A stretch of DNA of 64,000 nucleotides, taken from contig JAIXMX010000001.1 of the NCBI GenBank assembly GCA_020328155.1, positions 174,889 to 238,888 on the forward strand. The letters run 5' to 3'. The DNA is from Candidatus Endomicrobiellum agilis. GTDB taxonomy: Bacteria; Elusimicrobiota; Endomicrobiia; Endomicrobiales; Endomicrobiaceae. Made by a program: the position numbers and the translations under genes. The stretch's first letter is position 1, and each line of letters opens with the position of its first letter. Under the pieces are notes generated by a model that worked only from the letters and a program-made list of their open reading frames with translations, had not been told where the DNA came from and searched no databases. Of the stretch, positions 1 through 9,237 are shown piece after piece.

Positions 1-389
1 GATAAGGTTCAGATGTTTGAGGAAACGAACGCTTGCTTTGCAGAGTACAAAAATGACGTGATTAACTCTTCCAACGATATGTAAAACTATCGCGCTTTAT
101 GGATAGAGACAGAGATAGCGGGAAGTATTTGTATTGGGGTGACTGTCTGGTATTACTGAGTGTGGATATGAAAATGAATGCAAGTTTGGATTTGCAAACT
201 GATACAAATAGGGCAAGACAGACCAATTGAATGAAGATACTAATGAACATATTTTGCCTCGAAAAATGTTAAAAACAATTGATGCTATGACCAATATTTA
301 GGTTTGACAAAGGAGTTCAAAAAACGTAAAATTACTCATCGGTTTTTGTATGATATTTCAATAAATAATATAAATATAGAAAGGTAGCG
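1..389. other. Left-edge stretch without a supportable gene
   Basis: The first 80 bases read on the plus strand as the tail of an open frame (ending ...NSSNDM and a stop), and further short frames follow, each broken by stops. This looks like the decayed end of a gene that begins outside the window; I cannot name it. The two minus-strand ORFs in the track overlap each other and have no recognisable content. The last 20 bases carry the ribosome binding site (GAAAGG) of the next gene. Confidence 0.4.
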
Positions 390-1025
390 ATGGCGGTATT
401 TGAATATATTGTTATTTTAATTTTTTCGGTAATAATTCATGAAGTAGCGCACGGATATGCAGCTCATTTAAGAGGCGATGATACAGCTAAAATAGCAGGA
501 CGCATTACTTTAAACCCTATATCGCATATAGAGCTGTTCGGCAGTATTTTACTTCCGATAATGTTGTTGCTTCTGAAAGCGCCTATTCTTTTCGGATGGG
601 CGAGACCTGTTCCTTTAAACTACAAAAATTTAAAAAATCCTAGAGTCGATATTCCGCTCGTTTCTCTTGCGGGACCTGCCTCTAATATGCTGCTTGCTTT
701 TCTGTCTGGACTCGGAATACGTCTTATAAAAGCGTTTCCGAATTTTGAGATCGGATTCGGCTGGTCAATAAAATCTTTTTTATACGCAATGCTTATTGTA
801 AATATTGTCCTTGTGATTATAAATCTTATACCGATTCCGCCGTTTGACGGTTCAAAAATTGTGATGTATTTTTTGCCTGAAAGGATTGCGGTAAAATACT
901 TAAGCCTAGATCCATACATTTGTTTAATAATGCTGTTTGTAATATTGTCATCGGAAATAATATGGGGATTTATATATCCCGTCATAAATCTTTTTGTAAT
1001 GGCTTTTAGCGGAGCTACTTTTTGA
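390..1025 (+). CDS. Site-2 protease family membrane metalloprotease (M50)
   Basis: This is a small intramembrane zinc metalloprotease of the M50 family. The HExxH zinc motif (HEVAHGY) lies in the first transmembrane segment near residue 17, followed by the family's RGDDTAKxAGRxTLNP block near residues 28-43. The second metal-ligand region, NLIPIPPFDGSK, is near residue 150. There are about five hydrophobic segments and no PDZ domain, so it belongs to the short YwhC/Rip-like group rather than the PDZ-containing RseP type. Substrates of this subgroup are generally unknown. The start is chosen from GAAAGG upstream of ATG. It is followed after 50 nt by trpS, a pairing seen in several bacteria. 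Length (211 aa) is normal. Confidence 0.88.
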   Translation: MAVFEYIVILIFSVIIHEVAHGYAAHLRGDDTAKIAGRITLNPISHIELFGSILLPIMLLLLKAPILFGWARPVPLNYKNLKNPRVDIPLVSLAGPASNMLLAFLSGLGIRLIKAFPNFEIGFGWSIKSFLYAMLIVNIVLVIINLIPIPPFDGSKIVMYFLPERIAVKYLSLDPYICLIMLFVILSSEIIWGFIYPVINLFVMAFSGATF

Positions 1026-1075
1026 TATTTTCAGATGGCTGCTAAAAGATTTTTAGGATAAACAGAGAAAATTAT

Positions 1076-2047
1076 ATGGGCAGAGTATTGTCGGGTATAC
1101 GTCCGACGGGCAGGCTTCATTTGGGTCACTATTTCGGCGCTTTACGGAATTGGGTTGAGTTTCAAAATGAATGCGAATGTTATTATATGTCGGCGGACTG
1201 GCATGCTTTAACTACGGATTATGCCGATACCTCTAAACTCGATGAAAATACTTTGGAAATGGTTGCCGATTGGATCACTGTAGGTATAGATCCTGAAAAA
1301 AGCGTACTTTTTAAACAATCAAAAGTACTTCAACACAGCGAGCTGTTTTTAGTGCTTTCCATGATAACTCCTTTAAGCTGGCTTCAGAGATGTCCTACGT
1401 ATAAAGAACAAATAAATGAGATAAAGAATAAAGATCTCAACAATTATGGTTTTTTAGGGTATCCGATTTTAATGTCTGCGGATATCTTGTTGTACAAGGC
1501 CGATATTGTTCCTGTCGGAAAAGATCAGCTTTCTCATTTGGAGCTTACCCGCGAAATAGCGAGAAGATTTAACAACTTTTACGGAAATATTCTTGTCGAA
1601 CCGCAGGAAAAACTTACGAAAGCTGCAAGAGTTCCGGGATTAGACGGAAGAAAAATGTCAAAATCTTACGGCAACTCGATTTTGCTTGGTGAAAGCGACG
1701 ATATTTTAAAAGATAAAGTTAAAAATATGTTTACGGATCCTCTAAAGATAAAAAAGGACGATTCCGGACATCCGCATGGCTGCGTGGTTTTTGCATTTCA
1801 TGAGATATTTAACAAAGAGTGTAAAAAAAGGGAAAAAGAATGCGAAGTGGGCGCGATAGGCTGTGTGGCTTGCAAAAAACAGCTGATGGAAATGCTTTCC
1901 GAATTTATGAAACCTTTGACTGAAAAAAGAAAAGATTTAATTGCTGATAAAGCGTATTTAGAAAATGTAATTGATACGGGCAGCCAAAAAGCTGTAGAAA
2001 TTGCACAGGAAACAATGAGAGAAGTCCGCAGAGCGTTAAAATTTTGA
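1076..2047 (+). CDS. trpS: Tryptophanyl-tRNA synthetase
   Basis: This class I aminoacyl-tRNA synthetase charges tRNA-Trp in the cytoplasm. The HIGH-type motif appears as HLGHYFGAL near residue 17, and the KMSKS loop (GRKMSKSYGNS) near residue 193. The MSADWHALTT segment and the GKDQLSHLELTREIA segment are typical of TrpS. The C-terminal part contains several Cys residues (GCVACKK), as in the thermophile/Gram-positive-like TrpS group. The 323-residue length is normal. It lies 50 nt after the M50 protease and probably shares its transcript. Confidence 0.97.
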   Translation: MGRVLSGIRPTGRLHLGHYFGALRNWVEFQNECECYYMSADWHALTTDYADTSKLDENTLEMVADWITVGIDPEKSVLFKQSKVLQHSELFLVLSMITPLSWLQRCPTYKEQINEIKNKDLNNYGFLGYPILMSADILLYKADIVPVGKDQLSHLELTREIARRFNNFYGNILVEPQEKLTKAARVPGLDGRKMSKSYGNSILLGESDDILKDKVKNMFTDPLKIKKDDSGHPHGCVVFAFHEIFNKECKKREKECEVGAIGCVACKKQLMEMLSEFMKPLTEKRKDLIADKAYLENVIDTGSQKAVEIAQETMREVRRALKF

Positions 2048-2169
2048 TAACCGTTGTCAGTTGTTTGTATTTTTGAAAATGAGCGGGATTTTAAATGATC
2101 TGGAGAGAACTTAAAGAATAGATGCTCTCGGAAAGCAAAGCTTTCTCTCTACTAGGATAGTAGATTATC

Positions 2170-2949
2170 ATGGCTTATGATATACACCTTGATGCATTCG
2201 AAGGTCCTTTAGATATTCTTTTACATCTTATAAAAAAGAATGATTTGGAAATTAAAAATATAAAAATAGCCGAGATAACAGCCGAATATCTTGCGTATCT
2301 TGATTTAATGCAAAAACTCAACATTGGCTTAGCGGGTGAATTTCTTCTCATGGCGTCGACTCTTATGCAAATAAAAGCGAGAAGCCTTATTCCGTCAAGC
2401 GATGAAAAAGAGAGCGAAGAGGACGATTCTTTAAATCGGCTTAAAGAGAAACTTGTTGAATATCAGAAATATAAAGAAGTCGGGAAACTGCTGTCGTATA
2501 AAATTATGGAAAATTCGCAGATTTACTATAGGCCGGCGCCGGCTATAGATAAGCGAGATTTTGTTTTAAACGTCACAATTTTTGATTTGGTAAGCAGTTT
2601 CCGCAAAGCTTTAGCGGCGCTTCCGGAAAATATAAAGGAAATTATGTATCAGGAAATTCCCATTGAAACAAAAATCAGGGAAATTCTTGATATTCTAGAA
2701 GGGAAACAATATGTTTCTTTTACAGGAATGTTAGAAATGCAGAAGACCAAAATGGCGCTGGTAGTGTGTTTTATAGCTGTTTTGGAACTTATAAGAAATA
2801 AACAAATCGCCGCTAAGCAGTCTGAATTATTTTCAGAAATAAGAATTTATAGAATCTATAATAATGAAATTGGAACTGAGGCGGAAGAAGATAATAAATA
2901 TATTTTTAAATTTGCGGAAAATAAAGACAGACGGGAACAACTTTCATAG
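2170..2949 (+). CDS. scpA: Segregation and condensation protein A
   Basis: ScpA is the kleisin subunit of the Smc-ScpA-ScpB condensin, which organises and segregates the nucleoid. The N-terminus (FEGPLDILLHLIKKND) is the signature of the family. A charged linker near residues 78-90 and a C-terminal winged-helix region (VSFTGMLEMQKTK...VVCFIAVLELIRNKQI) follow the expected order. The 259-residue length is usual. The ribosome binding site in front of the ATG is weak. scpB follows after 70 nt, the standard arrangement. No smc gene lies in the window. Confidence 0.95.
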   Translation: MAYDIHLDAFEGPLDILLHLIKKNDLEIKNIKIAEITAEYLAYLDLMQKLNIGLAGEFLLMASTLMQIKARSLIPSSDEKESEEDDSLNRLKEKLVEYQKYKEVGKLLSYKIMENSQIYYRPAPAIDKRDFVLNVTIFDLVSSFRKALAALPENIKEIMYQEIPIETKIREILDILEGKQYVSFTGMLEMQKTKMALVVCFIAVLELIRNKQIAAKQSELFSEIRIYRIYNNEIGTEAEEDNKYIFKFAENKDRREQLS

Positions 2950-3018
2950 GAATCTGCCGTTCTCGGTTTAGATTTAATCTCTGGATATCTGGAATCGATA
3001 TATCGCAAGAGGAAGACG

Positions 3019-3624
3019 ATGGAAATATCTGAAGTCAGCCAGATCTTGGAGGCGTTACTTTTTGCTTCCGAAAGACCTTTGAGTTTAAAAGAACTGAAAG
3101 AGCTTATAAAAGCTGATTATCCCGATACGGATAATGTTGAAAACATTTTAAACGATCTCAAAGAAAAATATGCAGGTTTAAATAAACCCTATGAAATTAA
3201 ATTTGTCGCAGGCGGCTGGACTTTTGCTACAAAACCTGAATATTCTCCTTGGATAAAAAAGCTTCTCAAAGAAAAGTCAGTCTTGAAATTGTCTCCGTCG
3301 GCTCTTGAAACGCTTGCAGTGATTGCGTATAAACAGCCTATAACACGGGCTGAAATTGACGAAATCAGAGGCGTTGAATCTTCAGGCGTTATTGACACTC
3401 TCCTTGAAAGAAGGTTGATAAAAATAGTAGGCAAAAAAGAAGCATTGGGAAAACCTTTGCTTTACGGCACGACGCAGGATTTTCTGAAACATTTCGGACT
3501 TGCTCATTTGAGCGAACTTCCTCTAATTGAAGATATGTCGAAGAATGCGCAGCAAACCGCCAATGTTCCTGAACCGGAACTGCCTTTTGACGGCGAAAAT
3601 TCCGACGGCGGGGTTCCTGCTTAG
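3019..3624 (+). CDS. scpB: Segregation and condensation protein B
   Basis: ScpB binds the ScpA kleisin and completes the Smc condensin. Two winged-helix domains are visible: the first begins EVSQILEALLFASERPLSLKEL, and the second holds the diagnostic SALETLAVIAYKQPITRAEIDEIRGV block near residues 95-120. The tail is acidic and low in complexity. The start follows a good AGAGGA site 8 nt upstream of ATG. ScpA and ScpB form an operon here. The gene ends in TAG, as does scpA, so RF1 must be present in this organism. Confidence 0.95.
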   Translation: MEISEVSQILEALLFASERPLSLKELKELIKADYPDTDNVENILNDLKEKYAGLNKPYEIKFVAGGWTFATKPEYSPWIKKLLKEKSVLKLSPSALETLAVIAYKQPITRAEIDEIRGVESSGVIDTLLERRLIKIVGKKEALGKPLLYGTTQDFLKHFGLAHLSELPLIEDMSKNAQQTANVPEPELPFDGENSDGGVPA

Positions 3625-4183
3625 TGTGGTATGGGTAATATCCAGTGACAGCTTAAGCTCATAAAGAATTTGGAAAAACCGTTTCGGCTATGATAAAGTT
3701 AGGTGCTTGAGTGGCTAATGGTTTGGGATACTCAAAGCTTTTGACAATTTGGCTCAAAGATAAAAAAATACGGTGAAAGTTCACGACAGACATTTATTTC
3801 TTGCAGAACTCAAAGAGGACTTGATTATATTAATTTAAGATTTAAAGACGTTGATAATTATGCGGTTTGGACTTTGCTCGCTAAAAATTTTGATGAAGTT
3901 CCTTTTTATCAATTATCTGTTAATAAACATATTGTACAGCTTCTTTAACGCTTTATTTCTTCTTTTTCTAAAGGATTGAGCATTTTATATTCTTGCTAGA
4001 TCGTGCTTCAGTCTTTGATTAATATTATTGGTTTTTTTCAAAATAATTGTTGGTGTAGCGTTTTAACTAACGAAGTTGTTTTAACGGAAGTTTTTTACGT
4101 TGTCGAGCATTTTCGCATCTCTACAGACGGAGAGCCAAAATATGAAAATTTATCTATATACCTAAAACAGATATAATAACTTT

Positions 4184-4637
4184 CCTAAAATTTCTTATGA
4201 ATCGGTCGAGGAAAAAAGTAAAACAATATTTAGCAATGGGCAGATTGAGTTGATTTTTGACGAGGTTTTAATTGAACACCTACTAAAATACCCGCATACC
4301 GTTATCTGAATACTTTTTCGCTACAAAATCCACTCTTGAAGCTCGACTTATATATAAAACTCAAATCCACCAAAACATAATCCTTCAAAACATAAAGCGA
4401 AACGCAAAAGATAAAAATCCAAATCAAAATCCAAACGAGTTTCTCATTAACATGAAAAACCTGCTGGAAGCTGCGGATTTGCCGAGTTATGAGGGAGTGA
4501 TGAAGCCAAAAACTAAAAGTACATATAGGAAAATCATCGAGCCGTTTGAAAAAGCGTTAAACAACCTTCAAAACGCAGGCTTGTGTGGCGGGAATATGGC
4601 AAAAAAGGGAAGAAACCAATATCAGGCGAAAATATAA
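4184..4637 (+). pseudogene. Remnant of a basic, possibly DNA-binding or replication protein
   Basis: Joined across at least three frames, the plus strand reads as pieces KISYESVEEKSK, YKTQIHQNII, then MKNLLEAADLPSYEGVMKPKTKSTYRKIIEPFEKAL. The last piece is the track ORF at 4,452-4,637. It continues in a different frame as WREYGKKGKKPISGENI. Stops and frameshifts between the pieces show it is dead. The Lys-rich, helix-forming composition would fit a replication initiator or a phage/plasmid-type DNA-binding protein, but I cannot match it to a named family, so this is only a suggestion. Confidence 0.45.
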
Positions 4638-5711
4638 AAGAACGGAAGGTCTTCCGAAATCTCTGTATAAACATAAAAATTATATGGAAAATTGTCAAAA
4701 TACCAGAACAATTAACAACGGCGGATAATGCTCAACAAGTATCGGAACAATCAACAAAGAAAGATAACAATCAACAGCCAGAACTGTTTTCAACTATTGG
4801 TAAAACGCAAGCAACTCCCTCGAAAAAAAGCCTCTTATATCTTTTATGGATTTAAATGGGCAGTTGCCTGTTTGGACAGGCAGTTCCTGCTTAACGGAAG
4901 AGTCGTGGCGAAGGCAAATCCGTTAAGTCTGTGTTTGTCTTTTCTTTTGGGAAGCTGTGTCTTTCTTTCAAGACAAATAGACTTAAAGACAACGACGTTA
5001 AAGTCGCTAAGTCTTTTTCTTAGAAGTAGAAGTCTTTTGCAGCTGCTTTTCTTTTAACGTCAACAGACTATAAAGAATTAAGAAGTTATCCTGTAGAAAG
5101 CAGAGGCGGTCGTCATACAAGATTTCTGCGCTTACACATATACTTCGTTCATTTATGTTCGTGATGCGCAGTTGCCGCGTGATTCAAAACCCCAAAATCG
5201 CGATATTTTGCATTATTTTGGTTCTATAGCGGTTTTGTTTTGCGTGTGCATTGCTTATTTGTATGATTTGGTGGCTGTTATTATATATGCATCGTTTAGT
5301 TTTAAAACTAAATGCGTCGCTGGCTGGCGGTTTGCTTAACGAGCTGGCTTTAAAATTACGTCTGATTTTTTGGTTGTGTCGCCTATAAATTTGCACGGTA
5401 AGTCTTTGTGAGTAATTTTTTACGATGAGAGAGCGGCTGAATGTTAATGCGGATGTATGTGGTATGCGATGTGAGTAATTGCCCTCTAACAGCAAAATTA
5501 AATAGCTTATCTTTCTCTACCTCCTAATAGAATAGAATAGCTCCGGCGAAATACGTTCAGCATAAAAGGATAGAGGAAAAGCCGAGAAAAAGGAACCTCT
5601 TAAATCTAATATTAAAACGCGCACATGTGAAATAAGGGTATTGTGGTAAATCGTCGGGGTAGATTAAAGTCAAGGTTAAGTTTCTATTAAAATTTTATAT
5701 TATATAAAACT

Positions 5712-5761
5712 GGCGTCGGCATGGCGAAACCCGGAACACAGGATACCTGTGAAGTGACGCC
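5712..5761 (+). ncRNA. Candidate structured RNA element, family unknown
   Basis: The stretch is GC-rich inside AT-rich surroundings. An outer stem pairs GGCGTC (5,712-5,717) with GACGCC (5,756-5,761). It encloses a six-pair hairpin, CACAGG-ATA-CCTGTG (5,737-5,751), and an unpaired purine-rich segment containing GGCGAAACCCGG. An AT-rich block resembling a promoter -10 region lies just upstream, and ftsX starts 150 nt downstream. The layout resembles a small riboswitch or leader RNA. I compared it from memory with the common riboswitch classes and found no convincing match. Confidence 0.4.
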
Positions 5762-5909
5762 GTAAAAGATTTCTTTTGCTTATAATAGCGCGAAACGCGT
5801 TTTAATGCAGAACGCTTTTAACGGATTTCGCATGCGGTATATAAAAAAATGCAAAAAAACTTATTGATATATAAAAAACCGGAATGAAAATATTTTTTAC
5901 GGAGCGAAT

Positions 5910-6647
5910 ATGAAAGTCGGTAGATTTACAGTAAAAACAGCGTCTAAGATATTGAAACTTGCTGCTCTGGCATTTTTGTGTGCATTTTGCATTTTAGTTT
6001 CAAGCCATTATTGCCGGATTAAAGATTATGCCGGATCATTGTTGGGAAATCTTAATGTAATCATCTTTTTTGACAAGAACTCTAAGGACGATGCAGTTAT
6101 AAAAGATGAAATTGAAGCGACGGGTTTGGTATCGGTAAGAGAATATGTAAACTCGTCTCAGGCATACGCGAAAGCTGTCGAAAAAAATCCATTCTTAAAA
6201 GATATTTCTGTGCCGGATATCGCTAAGTCAATTCAGTCGTATGCGGTAGTTGCTCCGAAATCTGTGCCGGATAAAAATTTTCTTTCAAAGATGAGAGCTG
6301 CTTTAGAAAGTATTTCTGGCGTTGATGAGGTAGTGTTTGACATATCGGTTTTTGAGCATTATTTAAAAATCGAAGATTTATTGTCGTTTTACCGTAAAAT
6401 ATTTCTTATTTTTGCAGCTGTTATTTTTGTTTTGTTTGTTTTTAAATGCGCATTTCTCTTTATGGAACAGGAGCTGAATGCAAAGAAATTTGCCGTAAAC
6501 GTTTTTTCTTATTTGTTGTCTTCGTCGTTTGGTTTCCTTGTTTTATGGATTGTTTGCGTTTATACGCAGTATCCTTTATTAATTGATAAGACGGCGGCGT
6601 TGTCAATAATGTCTTTTATTGCCGTTCTTGGAGTCATATTGAGTTGA
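5910..6647 (+). CDS. ftsX: Cell division permease-like protein FtsX
   Basis: FtsX is the membrane subunit of the FtsEX complex. It senses FtsE ATP hydrolysis and activates periplasmic murein hydrolases through EnvC-type coiled-coil proteins. Here there is one N-terminal transmembrane segment (residues about 14-32), an extracytoplasmic domain with the family pattern LNVIIFF near residue 48 and AVVAPKSVPD near residue 113, then three closely spaced C-terminal segments. The protein stops right after the last segment (245 aa, slightly short). A good site (ACGGAG) precedes ATG. The EnvC-like gene starts 1 nt after its stop. The oddity is that no ftsE lies beside it. Confidence 0.82.
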   Translation: MKVGRFTVKTASKILKLAALAFLCAFCILVSSHYCRIKDYAGSLLGNLNVIIFFDKNSKDDAVIKDEIEATGLVSVREYVNSSQAYAKAVEKNPFLKDISVPDIAKSIQSYAVVAPKSVPDKNFLSKMRAALESISGVDEVVFDISVFEHYLKIEDLLSFYRKIFLIFAAVIFVLFVFKCAFLFMEQELNAKKFAVNVFSYLLSSSFGFLVLWIVCVYTQYPLLIDKTAALSIMSFIAVLGVILS

Positions 6648-6648
6648 T

Positions 6649-7758
6649 ATGAAAAAAGCATTTATTTTGATTTTTTTACTGTTTTGTTCTTTTGTATCGG
6701 TGTCTGGACAGGGCGAAGACGTTAAATCGCAATCAAAAAAACTTGCTGAAGTTAAAAAATCTATAAAAGAAAAGGAGCAGGAAAAAAATAAACTTATGCT
6801 TCAAGAAAGAGTTTTTAAAAGAGAGTTAAGGTTTCTTAATGATAATATAAAAAAAGCTGAAAAAAAGCTTGCGAAATTCTCGGCGGATATAAAAATCGCT
6901 CAACATAATCTTGAAAATTTTTCAAAAATATATAAAGTCGCTTCTTCGAAAAGCGCCGTCTGGAGTCAGGCTGTGCTTGACGAAGTGAAACTTTTTAATA
7001 AAATGGCTTTTATGTTTTCTTATGAACAGAATCCGTCGGAGTATAAAATAAGGCGCAAATCTTTGGAATGTAAAAAAGAGAATTTTGAAAAAGAGAAGAA
7101 AACGGCGGCAGTTTCTGCGGCGAACGCAAGAAGATGGGAAAAATCAAAAAAAAATCTTTTAATTTTACAGCGGGAAGAGAGTGAACTTACATTGCAGCAC
7201 AAAAATATGCTCAAAGAGAAAAATGAACTTTTAAAGACTACGTCTGGCAAAAGACTTGTCGCAGAAAAGGAGATAAAAGCTTTAAATAAAAGCGCAGAAG
7301 CGCTGCAGGATTTGATAAATAAAATAAATGCGGGAAATAGAAAAAAGCAGACGGTAGCAGTGTCCCCTCAAAGAAAAAACTCGCTTTTATGGCCTGTAAA
7401 CGGGAAAATTATTGCTAATTTTGGCAAAAATAAACATCCTGAGCTTGATACTTATGTCATAAACAATGGGATAAAAATAGCTGCCGCTGATTTCAGCAAG
7501 GTAAAAAGCGTTGAATCTGGAATCGTAGTTTTTGCCGGACAGTTTCGTTCTTATGGAAAAGTTGTTATAATAGACCATGGAAATTCAAATTTTAGCGTTT
7601 ATGGTCTTTTAGGTAAAATATTTGTTAAAGAAAAACAAAAAGTTTCAAAAAGCTCAGTCATTGCAGAACTTGGCAATGGCGCCGATAGTGTTTTGTATTT
7701 TGAAATAAGGCATGATAATGTTCCGGACGATCCGCTGCTGTGGCTTCAGACTAAATGA
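6649..7758 (+). CDS. envC: EnvC-like murein hydrolase activator (coiled coil + degenerate LytM domain)
   Basis: A signal peptide (about residues 1-21, ending VSVSGQ) is followed by a long coiled coil (residues about 25-235, rich in Lys/Glu) and a C-terminal LytM/M23 domain beginning LLWPVNGKI. The first zinc-ligand motif HxxxD of active M23 peptidases is replaced by NNGIKI, and the HxH motif reads YFEIRHD. The enzyme is therefore expected to be catalytically dead, as in E. coli EnvC, and to act by activating amidases under FtsEX control. Direct adjacency to ftsX supports this. It probably acts in the periplasm at the division septum. Confidence 0.82.
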   Translation: MKKAFILIFLLFCSFVSVSGQGEDVKSQSKKLAEVKKSIKEKEQEKNKLMLQERVFKRELRFLNDNIKKAEKKLAKFSADIKIAQHNLENFSKIYKVASSKSAVWSQAVLDEVKLFNKMAFMFSYEQNPSEYKIRRKSLECKKENFEKEKKTAAVSAANARRWEKSKKNLLILQREESELTLQHKNMLKEKNELLKTTSGKRLVAEKEIKALNKSAEALQDLINKINAGNRKKQTVAVSPQRKNSLLWPVNGKIIANFGKNKHPELDTYVINNGIKIAAADFSKVKSVESGIVVFAGQFRSYGKVVIIDHGNSNFSVYGLLGKIFVKEKQKVSKSSVIAELGNGADSVLYFEIRHDNVPDDPLLWLQTK

Positions 7759-7900
7759 TGACCGTCGCCATTGCTCCCCATCTTTTTTTAGGATTGTAAT
7801 ACTGAAAGTCCTAACATAATAGTATATAAACCACCATTTCGAATATGGTAAAAATTTGTCTTTTTGGCGGCAGACTCTGATGCCAGCGGAAATAATGATA

Positions 7901-9217
7901 ATGGAATTGAGAAAAAAAATTGCTTTAATCACTGCGTTTTTATTTCTTTGCAGCGCGAACATTTTTGCTGGAAATGATGAAACGTATGATAAACTTAAAT
8001 TGATGATAGAAATTATGGAATTAATAGATATAGAGTATATTTACACGACAGATCCTAAAGATTTAGCTACCGGCGCCATTGAAGGCGTCGTCGCTAAATT
8101 GGATCCGTTTTCGCAGTATATAGGAAAAGAAGTTTATAAGGAACAGGAAGATGAAAATAAAGGCGTTTACACTGGCGTGGGAGTTGTCGTTGCGTTTAGA
8201 GACAATTCTGCAATTATCACATCGCCCATACCCGGAACTTGTGCATGTAAAGCCGGTATTCTACCTAAAGACAGAATAATAAAAATTAACGATAAATCTG
8301 TAATAGGCATTGACGAAGACAAACTTTTAACCTTACTTCGGGGCAAAGCAGGGGAAAAAATTAAAATCACAATTTTAAGAAGCAATGTTTCAGGTGAAAT
8401 TGAATTTAATCTTATAAAGGAAAAGATAAAAATCGAGACTGTGATAGCAACTCTGCTTGACGGCGGTATAGCGTATATAAGAATTACCAGCTTTAACGCT
8501 CAAAGCGTCGACGATATCAAAAAAACGCTTGTTAATTACAAAAAGCGGGGGATGCGGGCTTTAATTTTGGATTTGAGAAACAATTCCGGCGGCGTTTTAG
8601 ATTCTGCTTTAAACACAATCAACATGTTTATAAAAGATAAAATGCTTGTTTTCACCATAAAAGGCAGAGATGGAGAAATTAAAAAAGAGTGTTTTACAGC
8701 CGGCAACGGAGAGTTTTCTGATATTCCGCTTGTTATACTTGTAAACGAATGTTCGGCTTCTGTTTCCGAAATGATATCAGGGGCAATGCAGGATTTTAGA
8801 AGGGCTTTAATAATAGGAAACAATACGTTTGGAAAGGGAAGTGTTCAGAAAGTCATCCCTTTGTCGGGCGGTGCGGGTTTGCGGCTTACAGTTGCGAGAT
8901 ATTATCTTCCCTCAGGGCGTGGAATAGACTGTTCCAATTGCGAGAATGCAAAAAGAGGCATAACTCCTGATATAGAGGTTAATGTCACTGCTGAAGAAAA
9001 AGCCAGACTTTATGAGCAGTGGAAAGAGATAATTTTTACAGAGGATAAAAATCGTAAACTGACTGCCGCGCGGAAAGATAAAGTTGAAGACAATGTTTTT
9101 AATCAAGCTTTGAAGATTATAAAAGAAGGTAAAGTTGCCGAAATGATAAAATCTTCAACGGCTCTAAATAATGTACAAATTGTTGAAAGGATCAGAACAG
9201 ATAAAAATAAAAAATGA
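7901..9217 (+). CDS. S41 family C-terminal processing peptidase
   Basis: This is a periplasmic serine protease with a PDZ domain, related to Prc/CtpA. I chose the ATG at 7,901 over the upstream 7,856 codon because it gives a clean signal peptide (MELRKKIALITAFLFLCSANIFAG). The PDZ region (TGVGVVVAF...GILPKDRIIKIND) covers about residues 80-165. The catalytic core has the ALILDLRNNSGG motif, the NECSASVSEMISGA block with the nucleophilic Ser, and FGKGSVQ with the catalytic Lys. The C-terminal 60 residues are Lys/Glu-rich. Such genes commonly follow envC-like genes, and the protein likely trims peptidoglycan-associated proteins. Confidence 0.93.
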   Translation: MELRKKIALITAFLFLCSANIFAGNDETYDKLKLMIEIMELIDIEYIYTTDPKDLATGAIEGVVAKLDPFSQYIGKEVYKEQEDENKGVYTGVGVVVAFRDNSAIITSPIPGTCACKAGILPKDRIIKINDKSVIGIDEDKLLTLLRGKAGEKIKITILRSNVSGEIEFNLIKEKIKIETVIATLLDGGIAYIRITSFNAQSVDDIKKTLVNYKKRGMRALILDLRNNSGGVLDSALNTINMFIKDKMLVFTIKGRDGEIKKECFTAGNGEFSDIPLVILVNECSASVSEMISGAMQDFRRALIIGNNTFGKGSVQKVIPLSGGAGLRLTVARYYLPSGRGIDCSNCENAKRGITPDIEVNVTAEEKARLYEQWKEIIFTEDKNRKLTAARKDKVEDNVFNQALKIIKEGKVAEMIKSSTALNNVQIVERIRTDKNKK

Positions 9218-9237
9218 CATTTCATTAGAGGGACACT

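Larger units (their letters stand above)
3625..5909. other. Decayed 2.3-kb region between scpB and ftsX
   Basis: No intact gene is visible. Fragments of coding-like sequence occur in several plus-strand frames (about 3,800-3,950 and 4,184-4,860), each broken by stops or frameshifts. The 5,050-5,500 stretch gives open frames with membrane-like composition but no start signal or family resemblance. There is no Walker-motif ATPase, so the ftsE gene that normally precedes ftsX is absent here. A compact structured element lies at 5,712-5,761, described separately. Confidence 0.6.

Noticed and set aside
5184-5495. Minus-strand ORF of 103 aa
   Set aside because: No ribosome binding site, low-complexity basic composition and no family resemblance; it lies in decayed DNA.
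5712-5761. HDV-type ribozyme, because of CGGCATGG near the start
   Set aside because: The nested pseudoknot pairings (P1.1, P2, P4) cannot be formed in the available sequence; only two simple stems are supported.
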